Part shown: positions 1-5,881 of the stretch, piece by piece
How positions within the stretch are numbered: the stretch's first letter is position 1
Layout of the letters: every line of letters starts with the position of its first letter
NCBI GenBank assembly: GCA_003554565.1
Contig: PWGR01000271.1
Span: 1-6,579 of the forward strand
Origin: Clostridia bacterium
GTDB taxonomy: Bacteria > Bacillota > Sulfobacillia > SLMV01
Direction: 5' to 3'
Length of the DNA stretch: 6,579 bases
Position numbers and translations under genes: made by a program
The notes under the pieces: model-generated
Told to the model about the DNA's origin: nothing
The model's database searches: none
Seen by the model: only the letters and a program-made list of their open reading frames with translations

Positions 1-535
1 GTTGGTCCGGCAGAAAGAGGACAGTATTCCCCTGTCTTAGGGCCCAGGCCATGACTTCATCCGCAGAGGAGGAGGTGCAGACCGTACCGCCGCGCGAGCC
101 ACAGAAAGCCTTGATATCGGCTGAAGAGTTGACATAGGCAACAGGCACGATATCGTCACCCAGCTCACAGCACAGATAGTTCCAGCACCTCTCCACTTCG
201 TCCAGTTCTGCCATATCCGCCATTGGGCAGCCCGCAGACAGGTGCGGTAGAATCACCGCCTGATCCTTCTCGGTCAGTATGTCAGCAGTCTCTGCCATGA
301 ACAGCACCCCGCAGAATATGACGTACCGGGCATCCGGCTGCTCTGAGGCCAAACGAGCCAGCTGCAGAGAATCACCGGTGTGGTCAACGTGTTTCAGGAC
401 GTTGTCCTGCTGGTAGTGGTGCCCCAGTATCACCGCGTCAGAACCGAGCTTCTCCCGGGCGCGTCGTACAGCGGCATCCACCTCTTCACCTGTCATGTCC
501 GCATATTCCTGCGGAAGATGAGATTGTGCCTCCAT
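1..535 (-). CDS. nadA: Quinolinate synthase NadA, N-terminal part (cut by window edge)
   Basis: Quinolinate synthase is a cytoplasmic [4Fe-4S] enzyme that condenses iminoaspartate with dihydroxyacetone phosphate to quinolinate in de novo NAD synthesis. The 178 residues visible carry the family landmarks in order: LGHHYQ (residues 38-42, the His-x-Tyr substrate-site pair), TGDSLQLA (53-60), FCGVLFMAE (74-82, with Cys75 the probable first cluster ligand), GCPMADM (102-108), AYVNSSADIKAFCG (133-146), CTSSSA (153-158) and FLPDQ at the cut. The other two cluster cysteines expected for the family lie beyond the window. The ATG at 535 is chosen because a G-rich Shine-Dalgarno (541-549) sits just upstream, touching the nadC stop. 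It lies 12 nt after nadC and is almost certainly cotranscribed and perhaps translationally coupled with it. Family assignment is very secure; whether the full gene is intact cannot be seen. Confidence 0.95.
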   Translation of the reverse strand, partial: MEAQSHLPQEYADMTGEEVDAAVRRAREKLGSDAVILGHHYQQDNVLKHVDHTGDSLQLARLASEQPDARYVIFCGVLFMAETADILTEKDQAVILPHLSAGCPMADMAELDEVERCWNYLCCELGDDIVPVAYVNSSADIKAFCGSRGGTVCTSSSADEVMAWALRQGNTVLFLPDQ

Positions 536-540
536 TGTGC

Positions 541-549
541 TCCCCCCTC
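541..549 (-). promoter_or_regulatory. Ribosome binding site of nadA
   Basis: The minus strand reads GAGGGGGGA, then GCACA, then the nadA ATG. The site overlaps the last bases of the nadC TGA stop (550-548), so ribosomes finishing nadC arrive at the nadA start. This supports coupled expression of the two genes and fixes the nadA start. Confidence 0.75.
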
Positions 550-1390
550 AAGCGTCGTCCTCTAGCAAATTTAGACTGATATCCGGGGCAACCACAGAGT
601 GTGTCAGGGAACCAACAGAAATGACATCCACACCGCTCTCAGCTGCCTCTAACGCCGTTTCACGCGTTATGCCTCCGGAGGCCTCGACCGTAGCGGCACC
701 ACTAATGATGCGGACAGATTTCCGCATTGTGGCGGGATCCATATTGTCCAGCATTATGACATCCACACCCGTCGCGACGGCCTCCTGCACCTCATCCAGG
801 GTAGTGACCTCGACCTCAATCATGACCATGTGGCCAAGCCGTCCCCGTACCTGCTTCACGGCCGCTGCCACCCCCCCGGCGGCGCTCAGATGATTGTCCT
901 TCAGGAGCACAGCATCATCCAGGCCGAAACGATGGTTTGCGCCTCCACCCATGCGCACCGCGTACTTGTCGAGAAGTCGTAGGCCCGGGGCGGTCTTGCG
1001 GGTGTCAACCACCCGCACTCCCGTTGAGTCCACAGCCCGCACTATTCCGCGTGTCTGAGTGGCTACACCGGACATGCGCTGCAGAAAGTTAAGTGCAGTT
1101 CTCTCCCCGTTCAGAATGGTCCGCGTCCGACCCTCAATCCGGGCTATTTCGCTCCCGGAAGATACTGGATCTCCCTCTTCGACTGCCGGATAAAAGACCG
1201 CATCGGGATCAACAGTGGCAAATACCAGTTCTGCTACACCGAGTCCGGCTATCACAGCCCGCGACCGACAGTGGATGACAGCAATCGACCGGTCATCCGC
1301 GGGAATGACTGCCTCGGTGGAAACATCTCCGCGGCCAACGTCCTCTCGCAGGGCGCGCTCGACCACTTCACGTACAAGCAAATGATTCAC
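548..1390 (-). CDS. nadC: Quinolinate phosphoribosyltransferase (decarboxylating) NadC
   Basis: NadC transfers the phosphoribosyl group of PRPP to quinolinate and decarboxylates it to nicotinate mononucleotide, the step after NadA in de novo NAD synthesis (cytoplasmic, usually dimeric). At 280 residues it has normal family length. The N-terminal domain (about 1-110) includes GDVSTEAVIP (21-30) and the interface motif NGERTALNFLQRMSG (94-108). The C-terminal barrel carries DTRKTAPGLR (129-138), GGGANHRFGL (148-157), LLKDNH (162-167), EVEV (192-195), MLDNM (213-217), EASGGI (237-242) and VGSLTHS (259-265). Residues expected to bind substrate (Arg97, Arg131, Lys132, His153, Arg154, Lys164, Asp215) are all present. 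The start is GTG at 1390: it follows a GGGGGAGG Shine-Dalgarno by 7 nt, and an in-frame stop lies just upstream. It is the first gene of a nadC-nadA operon; control is probably by the repeat-containing promoter at 1432-1468. Confidence 0.97.
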   Translation of the reverse strand: MNHLLVREVVERALREDVGRGDVSTEAVIPADDRSIAVIHCRSRAVIAGLGVAELVFATVDPDAVFYPAVEEGDPVSSGSEIARIEGRTRTILNGERTALNFLQRMSGVATQTRGIVRAVDSTGVRVVDTRKTAPGLRLLDKYAVRMGGGANHRFGLDDAVLLKDNHLSAAGGVAAAVKQVRGRLGHMVMIEVEVTTLDEVQEAVATGVDVIMLDNMDPATMRKSVRIISGAATVEASGGITRETALEAAESGVDVISVGSLTHSVVAPDISLNLLEDDA

Positions 1391-1397
1391 CGTATTT

Positions 1398-1405
1398 CCT
1401 CCCCC
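1398..1405 (-). promoter_or_regulatory. Ribosome binding site of nadC
   Basis: The minus strand reads GGGGGAGG, with 7 nt (AAATACG) before the GTG start at 1390. The strength and spacing of this site support the GTG. The in-frame TGA at 1414-1412 excludes an earlier start. Confidence 0.8.
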
Positions 1406-1431
1406 AGACGCTCACGGTGTGTCTTTTTGTC

Positions 1432-1461
1432 ATTTTGACTTGCTTACAAGTGTAGTGTCAA
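1432..1461 (-). promoter_or_regulatory. Predicted sigma-70 promoter of nadC-nadA
   Basis: On the minus strand a perfect TTGACA (1461-1456) is followed after 18 nt by CAAAAT (1437-1432), which matches four of six positions of TATAAT. Transcription would begin near 1425, giving a leader of about 35 nt to the nadC GTG, which contains the RBS. The -10 box is imperfect, as is usual for a regulated promoter. This is a prediction from sequence alone. Confidence 0.6.
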
Positions 1462-1468
1462 GTGTAAG
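1438..1468. promoter_or_regulatory. Candidate operator: repeated CAAGTGTA half-sites over the nadC promoter
   Basis: Plus-strand CAAGTGTA occurs twice, at 1447-1454 and 1459-1466, with a period of 12 bp. An inverted ACTTG (1438-1442) pairs with CAAGT (1447-1451) across CTTA. CTTACA (1443-1448) also pairs with TGTAAG (1463-1468). These elements cover the -35 box and most of the spacer, where a bound repressor would block RNA polymerase. A plausible regulator is an NAD or niacin repressor such as NiaR (YrxA), which controls nad genes in Bacillus/Clostridium-type bacteria and Thermotogales; NrtR is an alternative. The regulator's identity is inference; the repeats are directly visible. Confidence 0.5.
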
Positions 1469-1493
1469 GAGAGGTTGCTCCAGGAAGAGACGC

Positions 1494-1541
1494 AAAAATC
1501 CCGACCATAGCAGAATCGGCGACCCCATGTACCCGGGTCGG
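1494..1541 (-). terminator. Possible weak intrinsic terminator after the AIM24-family gene
   Basis: On the minus strand CCGACC (1541-1536) can pair with GGTCGG (1506-1501), followed by GA and five T (1498-1494). The loop is long (29 nt) and the stem only 6 bp, so this is weaker than a classical terminator. Its position, downstream of the AIM24-family gene and just before the nadC promoter, is where one would be expected. Confidence 0.35.
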
Positions 1542-1575
1542 CAGCTGCGCGACATGGGCATGTTATGACAGCTGC
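1524..1575. repeat. Cluster of short inverted repeats
   Basis: CCCATGT (1524-1530) pairs with ACATGGG (1552-1558), and GCAGCTG (1541-1547) pairs with CAGCTGC (1569-1575). The two pairings interleave (1524-1558 and 1541-1575), so a nested hairpin cannot form both and only alternative or pseudoknot-like structures are possible. The loop also holds the palindrome ACCCGGGT. The cluster may be chance, an alternative terminator fold, or a protein site. Confidence 0.3.
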
Positions 1576-1589
1576 TGTGAGTTCACCGT

Positions 1590-1610
1590 ACAACCCGTCT
1601 GAACCTGAGC
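1590..1610 (+). repeat. Imperfect 21-nt repeat, copy A
   Basis: This 21-nt stretch matches 2463-2483 at 16 of 21 positions in the same orientation, sharing the block ACCCGTCT but for one base and the ending GAGC. The two copies lie just outside either end of the AIM24-family gene. Their meaning is unknown and chance similarity is possible. Confidence 0.25.
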
Positions 1611-1713
1611 CGAGCGTTCATGTGTCCATGCGTGGTATGCCTACCGGGCAGTGCATCTGTATCGACGCGCACCACAGCATCACTTGCTGATCCGCCACGC
1701 ACCCGACATCCGG

Positions 1714-2400
1714 TCAACCGTCGGCGGACAGGTAACCGGAGATCTCTCCTGTCATGCTCTGGATTGGCATTGTCTGGAGCCATACCTTTCCGGGCCCGGT
1801 GAGAGTTGTCAGGAAGAATCCCTCTCCTCCCAGGAACATATTCTTCATCCCTCTGACTCTCTCAATGTCCATTGTGACGCTCTCCTGAAAGGCGCCAACG
1901 GAGCTGGTTTCCACCTTTATGGTCTCTCCCGCAGAAAGCTCTTTCTCCACGCATTCACCATCGATTTCGATGAAGGCCATCCCCGTTCCACTGAACCTCT
2001 GCAGAATAAAACCCTCGCCACCGAAGAGTCCCGTTCCCAGCCTGCGCTGAAGCGCAATATCATAATTCACATCTTCTGTTGCACAGAGGAAGGAGCGGCG
2101 CTGACACAGCATGGTACCTTCGGACATGTCCAGGGGAATTATGACCCCAGGATAAGTGTGGCCAAAGGCCACCTGCGCACCGTCCTGTTGCCCCGTGAAA
2201 TAGCTGAGAAATATGTCCTCCCCCGACATCTTCCTTTTCAGGGCGCCAAACATGCCTCCCTGCATGCCGGTGTCCATTTTGATGTTGCCGTCCATCCACT
2301 GCATGGCACCGGATTGAGCGTATAGAGTCTGACCCCGCTGCAAAGTCACCTCGAGCATAGGCATGACGGTGCCCAAAACACTGTATTTGAGATCCGGCAA
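1714..2400 (-). CDS. AIM24 / TIGR00266 family protein (COG2013)
   Basis: This is a 228-residue member of the AIM24 (formerly DUF124) family, a beta-rich fold of two related halves found widely in bacteria. The biochemical role in bacteria is not established; the family is named for a yeast mitochondrial protein. Typical features are the opening LKYSVLGTVMPMLEVTL (4-20), YAQSGAMQWMD (27-37), GLFGGEGFILQRFSG (124-138) and its echo in the second half, NMFLGGEGFFLTTLTG (187-202), then VWLQTMPI (206-213). There is no signal peptide or membrane helix, so it is probably cytosolic or surface-associated. The start is TTG at 2400: family similarity begins at residue 4, so the later ATGs (2364, 2358) would cut conserved sequence, and an in-frame TGA lies at 2406-2404. 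A GAGAGGAGAG Shine-Dalgarno (2411-2420) lies somewhat far upstream. The gene appears monocistronic, divergent from the UPF0182 gene. Family call is secure, function unknown. Confidence 0.9.
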   Translation of the reverse strand: MPDLKYSVLGTVMPMLEVTLQRGQTLYAQSGAMQWMDGNIKMDTGMQGGMFGALKRKMSGEDIFLSYFTGQQDGAQVAFGHTYPGVIIPLDMSEGTMLCQRRSFLCATEDVNYDIALQRRLGTGLFGGEGFILQRFSGTGMAFIEIDGECVEKELSAGETIKVETSSVGAFQESVTMDIERVRGMKNMFLGGEGFFLTTLTGPGKVWLQTMPIQSMTGEISGYLSADG

Positions 2401-2424
2401 GGCTCAGCACTCTCCTCTCGTGAG

Positions 2425-2452
2425 TCTATACAGGTTACAGATGCGGTCACAA
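2425..2452 (-). promoter_or_regulatory. Possible promoter of the AIM24-family gene
   Basis: On the minus strand TTGTGA (2452-2447) and TATAGA (2430-2425) are separated by 16 nt, each matching the sigma-70 consensus at four of six positions. Transcription would begin close to the Shine-Dalgarno at 2411-2420, leaving a very short leader, which lowers confidence. Confidence 0.35.
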
Positions 2453-2462
2453 CGTCCCGCGG

Positions 2463-2483
2463 ACCACCCGTCTTAAAACGAGC
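2463..2483 (+). repeat. Imperfect 21-nt repeat, copy B
   Basis: This is the partner of the stretch at 1590-1610 (16 of 21 identical, same orientation). It lies about 60 nt upstream of the AIM24-family start. It is too short and diverged to call an insertion-sequence end. Confidence 0.25.
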
Positions 2484-2508
2484 TTCGCCGATGACGTCCC
2501 GCCTCCTT

Positions 2509-2537
2509 CCAGGTCTTTGCCGCGTTGGGCAACCTGG
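2509..2537. repeat. Bulged hairpin in the divergent intergenic region
   Basis: CCAGG (2509-2513) pairs with CCTGG (2533-2537), and TTGCC (2517-2521) pairs with GGCAA (2528-2532). The result is two stacked 5-bp helices with a 3-nt bulge (TCT) and a 6-nt loop (GCGTTG). No T-run follows on either strand, so it does not look like a terminator. On the minus strand it is followed by AAGGAGG, but no start codon lies at suitable spacing. Confidence 0.4.
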
Positions 2538-2822
2538 CGATCAGCGTGTTTCCGCTCTGCGGTCTTGCCAGCATTGCCGCGAGTTGAAAAATCACGCGTG
2601 GAATCCGGAACAGGCTCTGCACCTGGTGAGTCTGTAAAGGACGGCAAAATCTAATATGACCGACTCCCCGGCAGCAGTGTGCCGCATTACTTATATAATC
2701 CCATCATGAACAATATATGCCCGTTTTGCAGTAGTCTAGCATACCAACTAACTATATCGAACGCTATATGCATATTACGGCCGATTACTATGGTCACGCC
2801 CTGGAGCACGTGCCGGGAGGGG

Positions 2823-2852
2823 TGGACACCGGGGGCAAACTGGCGATATAAT
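2823..2852 (+). promoter_or_regulatory. Predicted sigma-70 promoter of the UPF0182 gene
   Basis: TGGACA (2823-2828), five of six consensus matches, is followed after 18 nt by a perfect TATAAT (2847-2852). Transcription would begin near 2859, giving a leader of about 20 nt that consists almost only of the Shine-Dalgarno region. No room is left for a leader regulatory element if this promoter is the one used. Confidence 0.65.
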
Positions 2853-2861
2853 ATTTTATTC

Positions 2862-2868
2862 AAAGGAG
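2862..2868 (+). promoter_or_regulatory. Ribosome binding site of the UPF0182 gene
   Basis: AAAGGAG lies 10 nt before the ATG at 2879. It is a strong match at slightly long spacing. It supports this ATG, from which the first membrane helix begins within ten residues. Confidence 0.75.
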
Positions 2869-2878
2869 TTGGTATTAG

Positions 2879-5656
2879 ATGAGATCAAACCGCAGCTATG
2901 TGGTATGGGGTGTCATTGGATTCGTGGTTGCGACGTTGCTATTGTCGTCCCGCATTGCTTACTATTACACGGAACTTCTCTGGTTTGGAGAACTCGGCCT
3001 GGAAAGTATCTTCTTCACGGTGCTTTCCACGCGTTATCTGGTTGGGGTGGTGGCAGCCCTGCTATTCGGGGGGTTTGTGTACCTGAACCTCCGCATGGTT
3101 CGTGGCATCATCGCACAGCTGGCGGAACAGATTGATGATGAGTCGGGTACGATAAATCGCTGGTTCATTCCAAGGACCATCAATCGAGTGATCCTTCTGG
3201 TCTCGGCAGTTTTTGGATTGCTGTCCGGGATTTCCATGTCGAGTGAGTGGGAGACAATCCTGCGCTACCTGAATCAGGTGCCCTTCGGGGTAGCTGACCC
3301 GCTTTACGGGCAAGACATTTCATTTTTCGTGTTCACACTTCCGTTTCACCGGGTCATCTTCAATTCGGGCGGCTTTCTTCTCGTTTTGACCACGGTTGTA
3401 GTTGGATTGATCTACTTTCTATCCGGTTCGATCAACTTCCTAGGTAGCCGCCTGAATGTGCATCCGCGGGCGCGCCTCCATCTCGGCGGCCTGATTGCCA
3501 CGTATCTCTTCATGAAGGCTTGGGGATACTGGCTGGATGCTTACGAACTGGTCTACTCGCCCCGTGGCGTGGCTTTTGGCGCCAGTTACACCGACATGCA
3601 CGCGCACCTGCCCGTATTTCGCATCATGACCGTCCTGTCCATCGTCGCCGGGGCCATCGCCCTCTGGTACATCCGCTCACGCGACGTGCGGTGGATGTAC
3701 GTGGCGGTGGCGCTGATGCTGGTAGGATCGGTCGGGCTGGGCACGGCATATCCCGCGGCGATTCAACGGCTGATCGTCCAACCCAACGAAATTGAGCTGG
3801 AGCGCCCGTATATTGAGTACAATATCAACCACACCCAGATGGCCTACGGTCTGGACGACGTGACCCAGATCCCGTTTGCCGCAACCGATACTCTGGACTG
3901 GGAGACCCTGGAGCGAAATATTGAAACCATTGAAAATGTACGGTTGTGGGACTGGGAACCTCTTCTCGAGAGCTACCGCCAGTTGCACACTCTTCGTGCG
4001 TATTACGCTTTTACGGACGCCGACGTGGACCGATACACGCTCAACGGCAGGTACCAGCAGGTGCTGATCGCTGCTCGCGAGCTCAATTACGCACAGGTTC
4101 CCGGTGCTGAGACCTGGGTCAACAGGCGCCTGCAGTACACGCACGGCCATGGGCTGGTAATGAGCCCGGCGGCAGAGTTTACAGAAGAGGGACTCCCGCG
4201 CATGTACATAGAGGATATACCGCCACAGAGCACGGTCGACTTGGAGGTCAAAAATCCCGCGATCTATTACGGAGAGATGACAGATGACTACGTTATTACC
4301 AACACGCGTGAACCCGAACTGCACCACCCCGAGGGCGACACCAATGTCTACAAGCACTACGCGGGCACCGGCGGGGTTGCTGCGGGAGGCATCGGGCGGC
4401 GCGCGGCATTTTCCCTGCGGTTCGGCGACTACAACTTTCTGCTCAGTGGATCGATTCACCCCGAATCCAGAGTGATGTACCATCGACACATTCAGGAACG
4501 TGTCCGGCAGGTGGCGCCCTTCCTGCTGTTGGATGGGGATCCCTACCCGGTGGTCTCCAAAGACGAGAACCAAATTTTCTGGATCCAGGACGCCTACACG
4601 CACAGTGACCGATATCCTTATTCCGAGCCCTATTACCGGGGTGCAAACTACATCAGAAATTCCGTCAAGATTGTGATCGATGCGTACTCCGGCGACATGG
4701 ATTTTTATGTCTTTGACCCGGACGATCCGATGATACAGACATACGGCAACATCTTCCCCGCTCTGTTTTCTCCAATGGAGGAGATGCCCTCTTCGCTGAT
4801 GGAGCACGTGCGGTATCCGATGGATCTTTTCGAGATGCAGTCAGAAATTTACCGGACCTACCATATGGAGAACCCCGTGGTCTTTTACAACAAGGAAGAC
4901 CTGTGGGCATTTCCCGAGGAGCAATTCCGGGGACAGAGCCGGCGGATGGAACCATACTACATCATGGCCAATCTCCCCAAAATCGGGGACGATCTCGAAT
5001 TTCTCACCATGATGCCGTTTACGCCCGAGAACCGGGATGTGCTGGTTTCCTGGATGGCCGGCCGTGCCACTCCGGAGAATTACGGTGAACTGGTTGTGTA
5101 CCAGATGCCCAGGGGGCGTACGGTTTTCGGACCGTCACAGATCGAAGCCCGGATTGACCAACACGAAGATATCTCGCAGCTGTTCACACTCTGGGGACAG
5201 TCGGGTTCGGACGTGATCCGTGGCAATATGCTCGTTCTCCCGATCGAAGAGTCGCTTCTGTACATCGAGCCAATCTACCTCGAGGCGGTTGACCGCGGGC
5301 TGCCGGAGCTGCGCAGAGTAGTGGCTGCTCACGGTGATCGGCTGGCCATGGGTCGGAGCGTAATAGAGGCCATGGAGATCGTCTTTGGGGTGCGCGATCC
5401 CCTGGATCCGGAGGAACTGCTGGAGGATGAGGACCTTGAGGACGAACTGGTGACGGAGGATCCGGATGTGGATGACCCGCCCGAGCCCGACCCCGATGAT
5501 ATCGACCTTCCGGAGGAGGACGTTGAGCAAATTGGACTGATCTACGATCTCTTCCAGGAAGCTCAGGAAGCGGCCCGGCGGGGCGACTGGGCCCAGTACG
5601 GAGAAATAATCGATGAGCTGGAGGATATCCTGGAAGGACTGACCGGACCGCAGTAG
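2879..5656 (+). CDS. UPF0182 (COG1615) family large membrane protein
   Basis: This 925-residue protein has normal length for UPF0182, a family found in actinobacteria, cyanobacteria and some clostridia whose function is unknown. Seven hydrophobic segments are visible at about 8-30, 53-70, 102-119, 160-183, 203-220, 247-265 and 271-291. Positive loops (71-101, 184-202, 266-271) place the N-terminus inside, so the 630 residues after 292 should be outside the membrane. Family landmarks include NEIELERPYIEYNINHTQ (303-320), RYTLNGRYQQVLIAARELN (385-403), FGDYNFLLSG (515-524), WIQDAYTHSDRYPYSEP (568-584), VIDAYSGDMDFYVFD (599-613) and FTLWGQSGSDVIRGNMLVLP (769-788). Residues 839-881 are very rich in Asp, Glu and Pro, followed by a short amphipathic C-terminal helical region (884-921) with the GDWAQYGEII motif. 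The whole protein lacks cysteine. It has its own promoter and terminator, so it appears monocistronic. Family call is secure; no function should be assigned. Confidence 0.95.
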   Translation: MRSNRSYVVWGVIGFVVATLLLSSRIAYYYTELLWFGELGLESIFFTVLSTRYLVGVVAALLFGGFVYLNLRMVRGIIAQLAEQIDDESGTINRWFIPRTINRVILLVSAVFGLLSGISMSSEWETILRYLNQVPFGVADPLYGQDISFFVFTLPFHRVIFNSGGFLLVLTTVVVGLIYFLSGSINFLGSRLNVHPRARLHLGGLIATYLFMKAWGYWLDAYELVYSPRGVAFGASYTDMHAHLPVFRIMTVLSIVAGAIALWYIRSRDVRWMYVAVALMLVGSVGLGTAYPAAIQRLIVQPNEIELERPYIEYNINHTQMAYGLDDVTQIPFAATDTLDWETLERNIETIENVRLWDWEPLLESYRQLHTLRAYYAFTDADVDRYTLNGRYQQVLIAARELNYAQVPGAETWVNRRLQYTHGHGLVMSPAAEFTEEGLPRMYIEDIPPQSTVDLEVKNPAIYYGEMTDDYVITNTREPELHHPEGDTNVYKHYAGTGGVAAGGIGRRAAFSLRFGDYNFLLSGSIHPESRVMYHRHIQERVRQVAPFLLLDGDPYPVVSKDENQIFWIQDAYTHSDRYPYSEPYYRGANYIRNSVKIVIDAYSGDMDFYVFDPDDPMIQTYGNIFPALFSPMEEMPSSLMEHVRYPMDLFEMQSEIYRTYHMENPVVFYNKEDLWAFPEEQFRGQSRRMEPYYIMANLPKIGDDLEFLTMMPFTPENRDVLVSWMAGRATPENYGELVVYQMPRGRTVFGPSQIEARIDQHEDISQLFTLWGQSGSDVIRGNMLVLPIEESLLYIEPIYLEAVDRGLPELRRVVAAHGDRLAMGRSVIEAMEIVFGVRDPLDPEELLEDEDLEDELVTEDPDVDDPPEPDPDDIDLPEEDVEQIGLIYDLFQEAQEAARRGDWAQYGEIIDELEDILEGLTGPQ

Positions 5657-5685
5657 AGATACAGTCTGCGAGTATCCGTTTAGAC

Positions 5686-5735
5686 GCGGGGTGCCAGGCG
5701 CTGGCTGCACGTGCCGGGGCATCCCGCTTCTTTTT
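5686..5735 (+). terminator. Strong intrinsic terminator of the UPF0182 gene
   Basis: GCGGGGTGCC (5686-5695) pairs along its full length with GGCATCCCGC (5718-5727), with one G-T wobble, around a 22-nt loop that can fold further through GCACGTGC. TTCTTTTT follows directly (5728-5735). It lies 30 nt after the TAG stop at 5654-5656 and closes the UPF0182 transcript. Confidence 0.88.
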
Positions 5736-5843
5736 GCGCTCGGGTCCGTCACGCCAGCTGCAGAATTCAGTGTTTCTGGTTCCCCGGCGGGTTGCGGGTT
5801 TTCTGAGCAACTCGAACGCATATTTAGCATGTGAGATCTAATC

Positions 5844-5859
5844 CAAGAATCAATTCTTG
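5844..5859. repeat. Short AT-rich hairpin beside the transposase gene
   Basis: CAAGAAT (5844-5850) pairs with ATTCTTG (5853-5859). It lies 22 nt past the transposase stop, in the region where the end of the insertion sequence should be. It has no GC-rich stem or T-tract typical of a terminator. It may belong to the element's end, but the opposite end is outside the window, so this cannot be tested here. Confidence 0.3.
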
Positions 5860-5881
5860 ATATCCATTTTAAGGCAGCTTC

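Larger units (their letters stand above)
1391..1713. other. Intergenic region between the AIM24-family gene and nadC
   Basis: These 323 nt contain no credible gene. From the nadC side they hold the nadC RBS, a short leader, a sigma-70-like promoter with overlapping repeat half-sites, a possible weak terminator for the upstream gene, and a cluster of inverted repeats (1524-1575). A 66-codon minus-strand reading frame (1583-1783) runs through part of it, but it overlaps the AIM24 gene and has no recognisable product. Confidence 0.7.
2401..2878. other. Long divergent intergenic region
   Basis: These 478 nt separate the minus-strand AIM24-family gene from the plus-strand UPF0182 gene. They hold a probable promoter for each, a bulged hairpin (2509-2537), a 5-bp hairpin (CGGCA 2669-2673 with TGCCG 2680-2684) and a notably AT-rich stretch (about 2640-2790). 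I see no credible protein gene: a 66-codon minus frame (2447-2647) and a 67-codon plus frame (2679-2882) both lack an RBS and recognisable similarity. A small RNA or a decayed gene cannot be excluded. Confidence 0.6.

Noticed and set aside
1391..1470. Possible NAD-sensing riboswitch in the nadC leader
   Set aside because: The leader predicted from the promoter is only about 35 nt, mostly RBS, too short for a known NAD riboswitch; the repeats sit in the promoter DNA and look like a protein operator.
1651..2325. 224-codon plus-strand open frame opposite the AIM24-family gene
   Set aside because: It lies entirely antisense to most of a recognisable gene, has no Shine-Dalgarno, and its translation resembles no family I know.
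2447..2647. 66-codon minus-strand frame in the divergent intergenic region
   Set aside because: It has no RBS or family resemblance, and it covers the probable AIM24 promoter. The similarity of its last residues to those of another small frame (1583-1783) reflects the short DNA repeat only.
2679..2882. 67-codon plus-strand frame overlapping the UPF0182 start by 4 nt (ATGA)
   Set aside because: The ATGA overlap suggests coupling, but the frame has no RBS, covers the predicted promoter and RBS of the next gene, and has no recognisable similarity.
3677..4807. 376-codon minus-strand open frame inside the UPF0182 gene
   Set aside because: The plus strand carries strongly conserved UPF0182 motifs across the whole stretch; the antisense frame is a by-product of GC-rich codon use.
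5775..5805. Second terminator-like sequence (CCCCGGCGGG then CGGGTTTTCT)
   Set aside because: Only about 4 bp of stem can form before the short T-run, and a strong terminator lies just upstream.
5135..5830. 231- and 208-codon minus-strand frames across the UPF0182 3' end
   Set aside because: They run antisense through conserved UPF0182 sequence and the terminator, and the translations show no family features.
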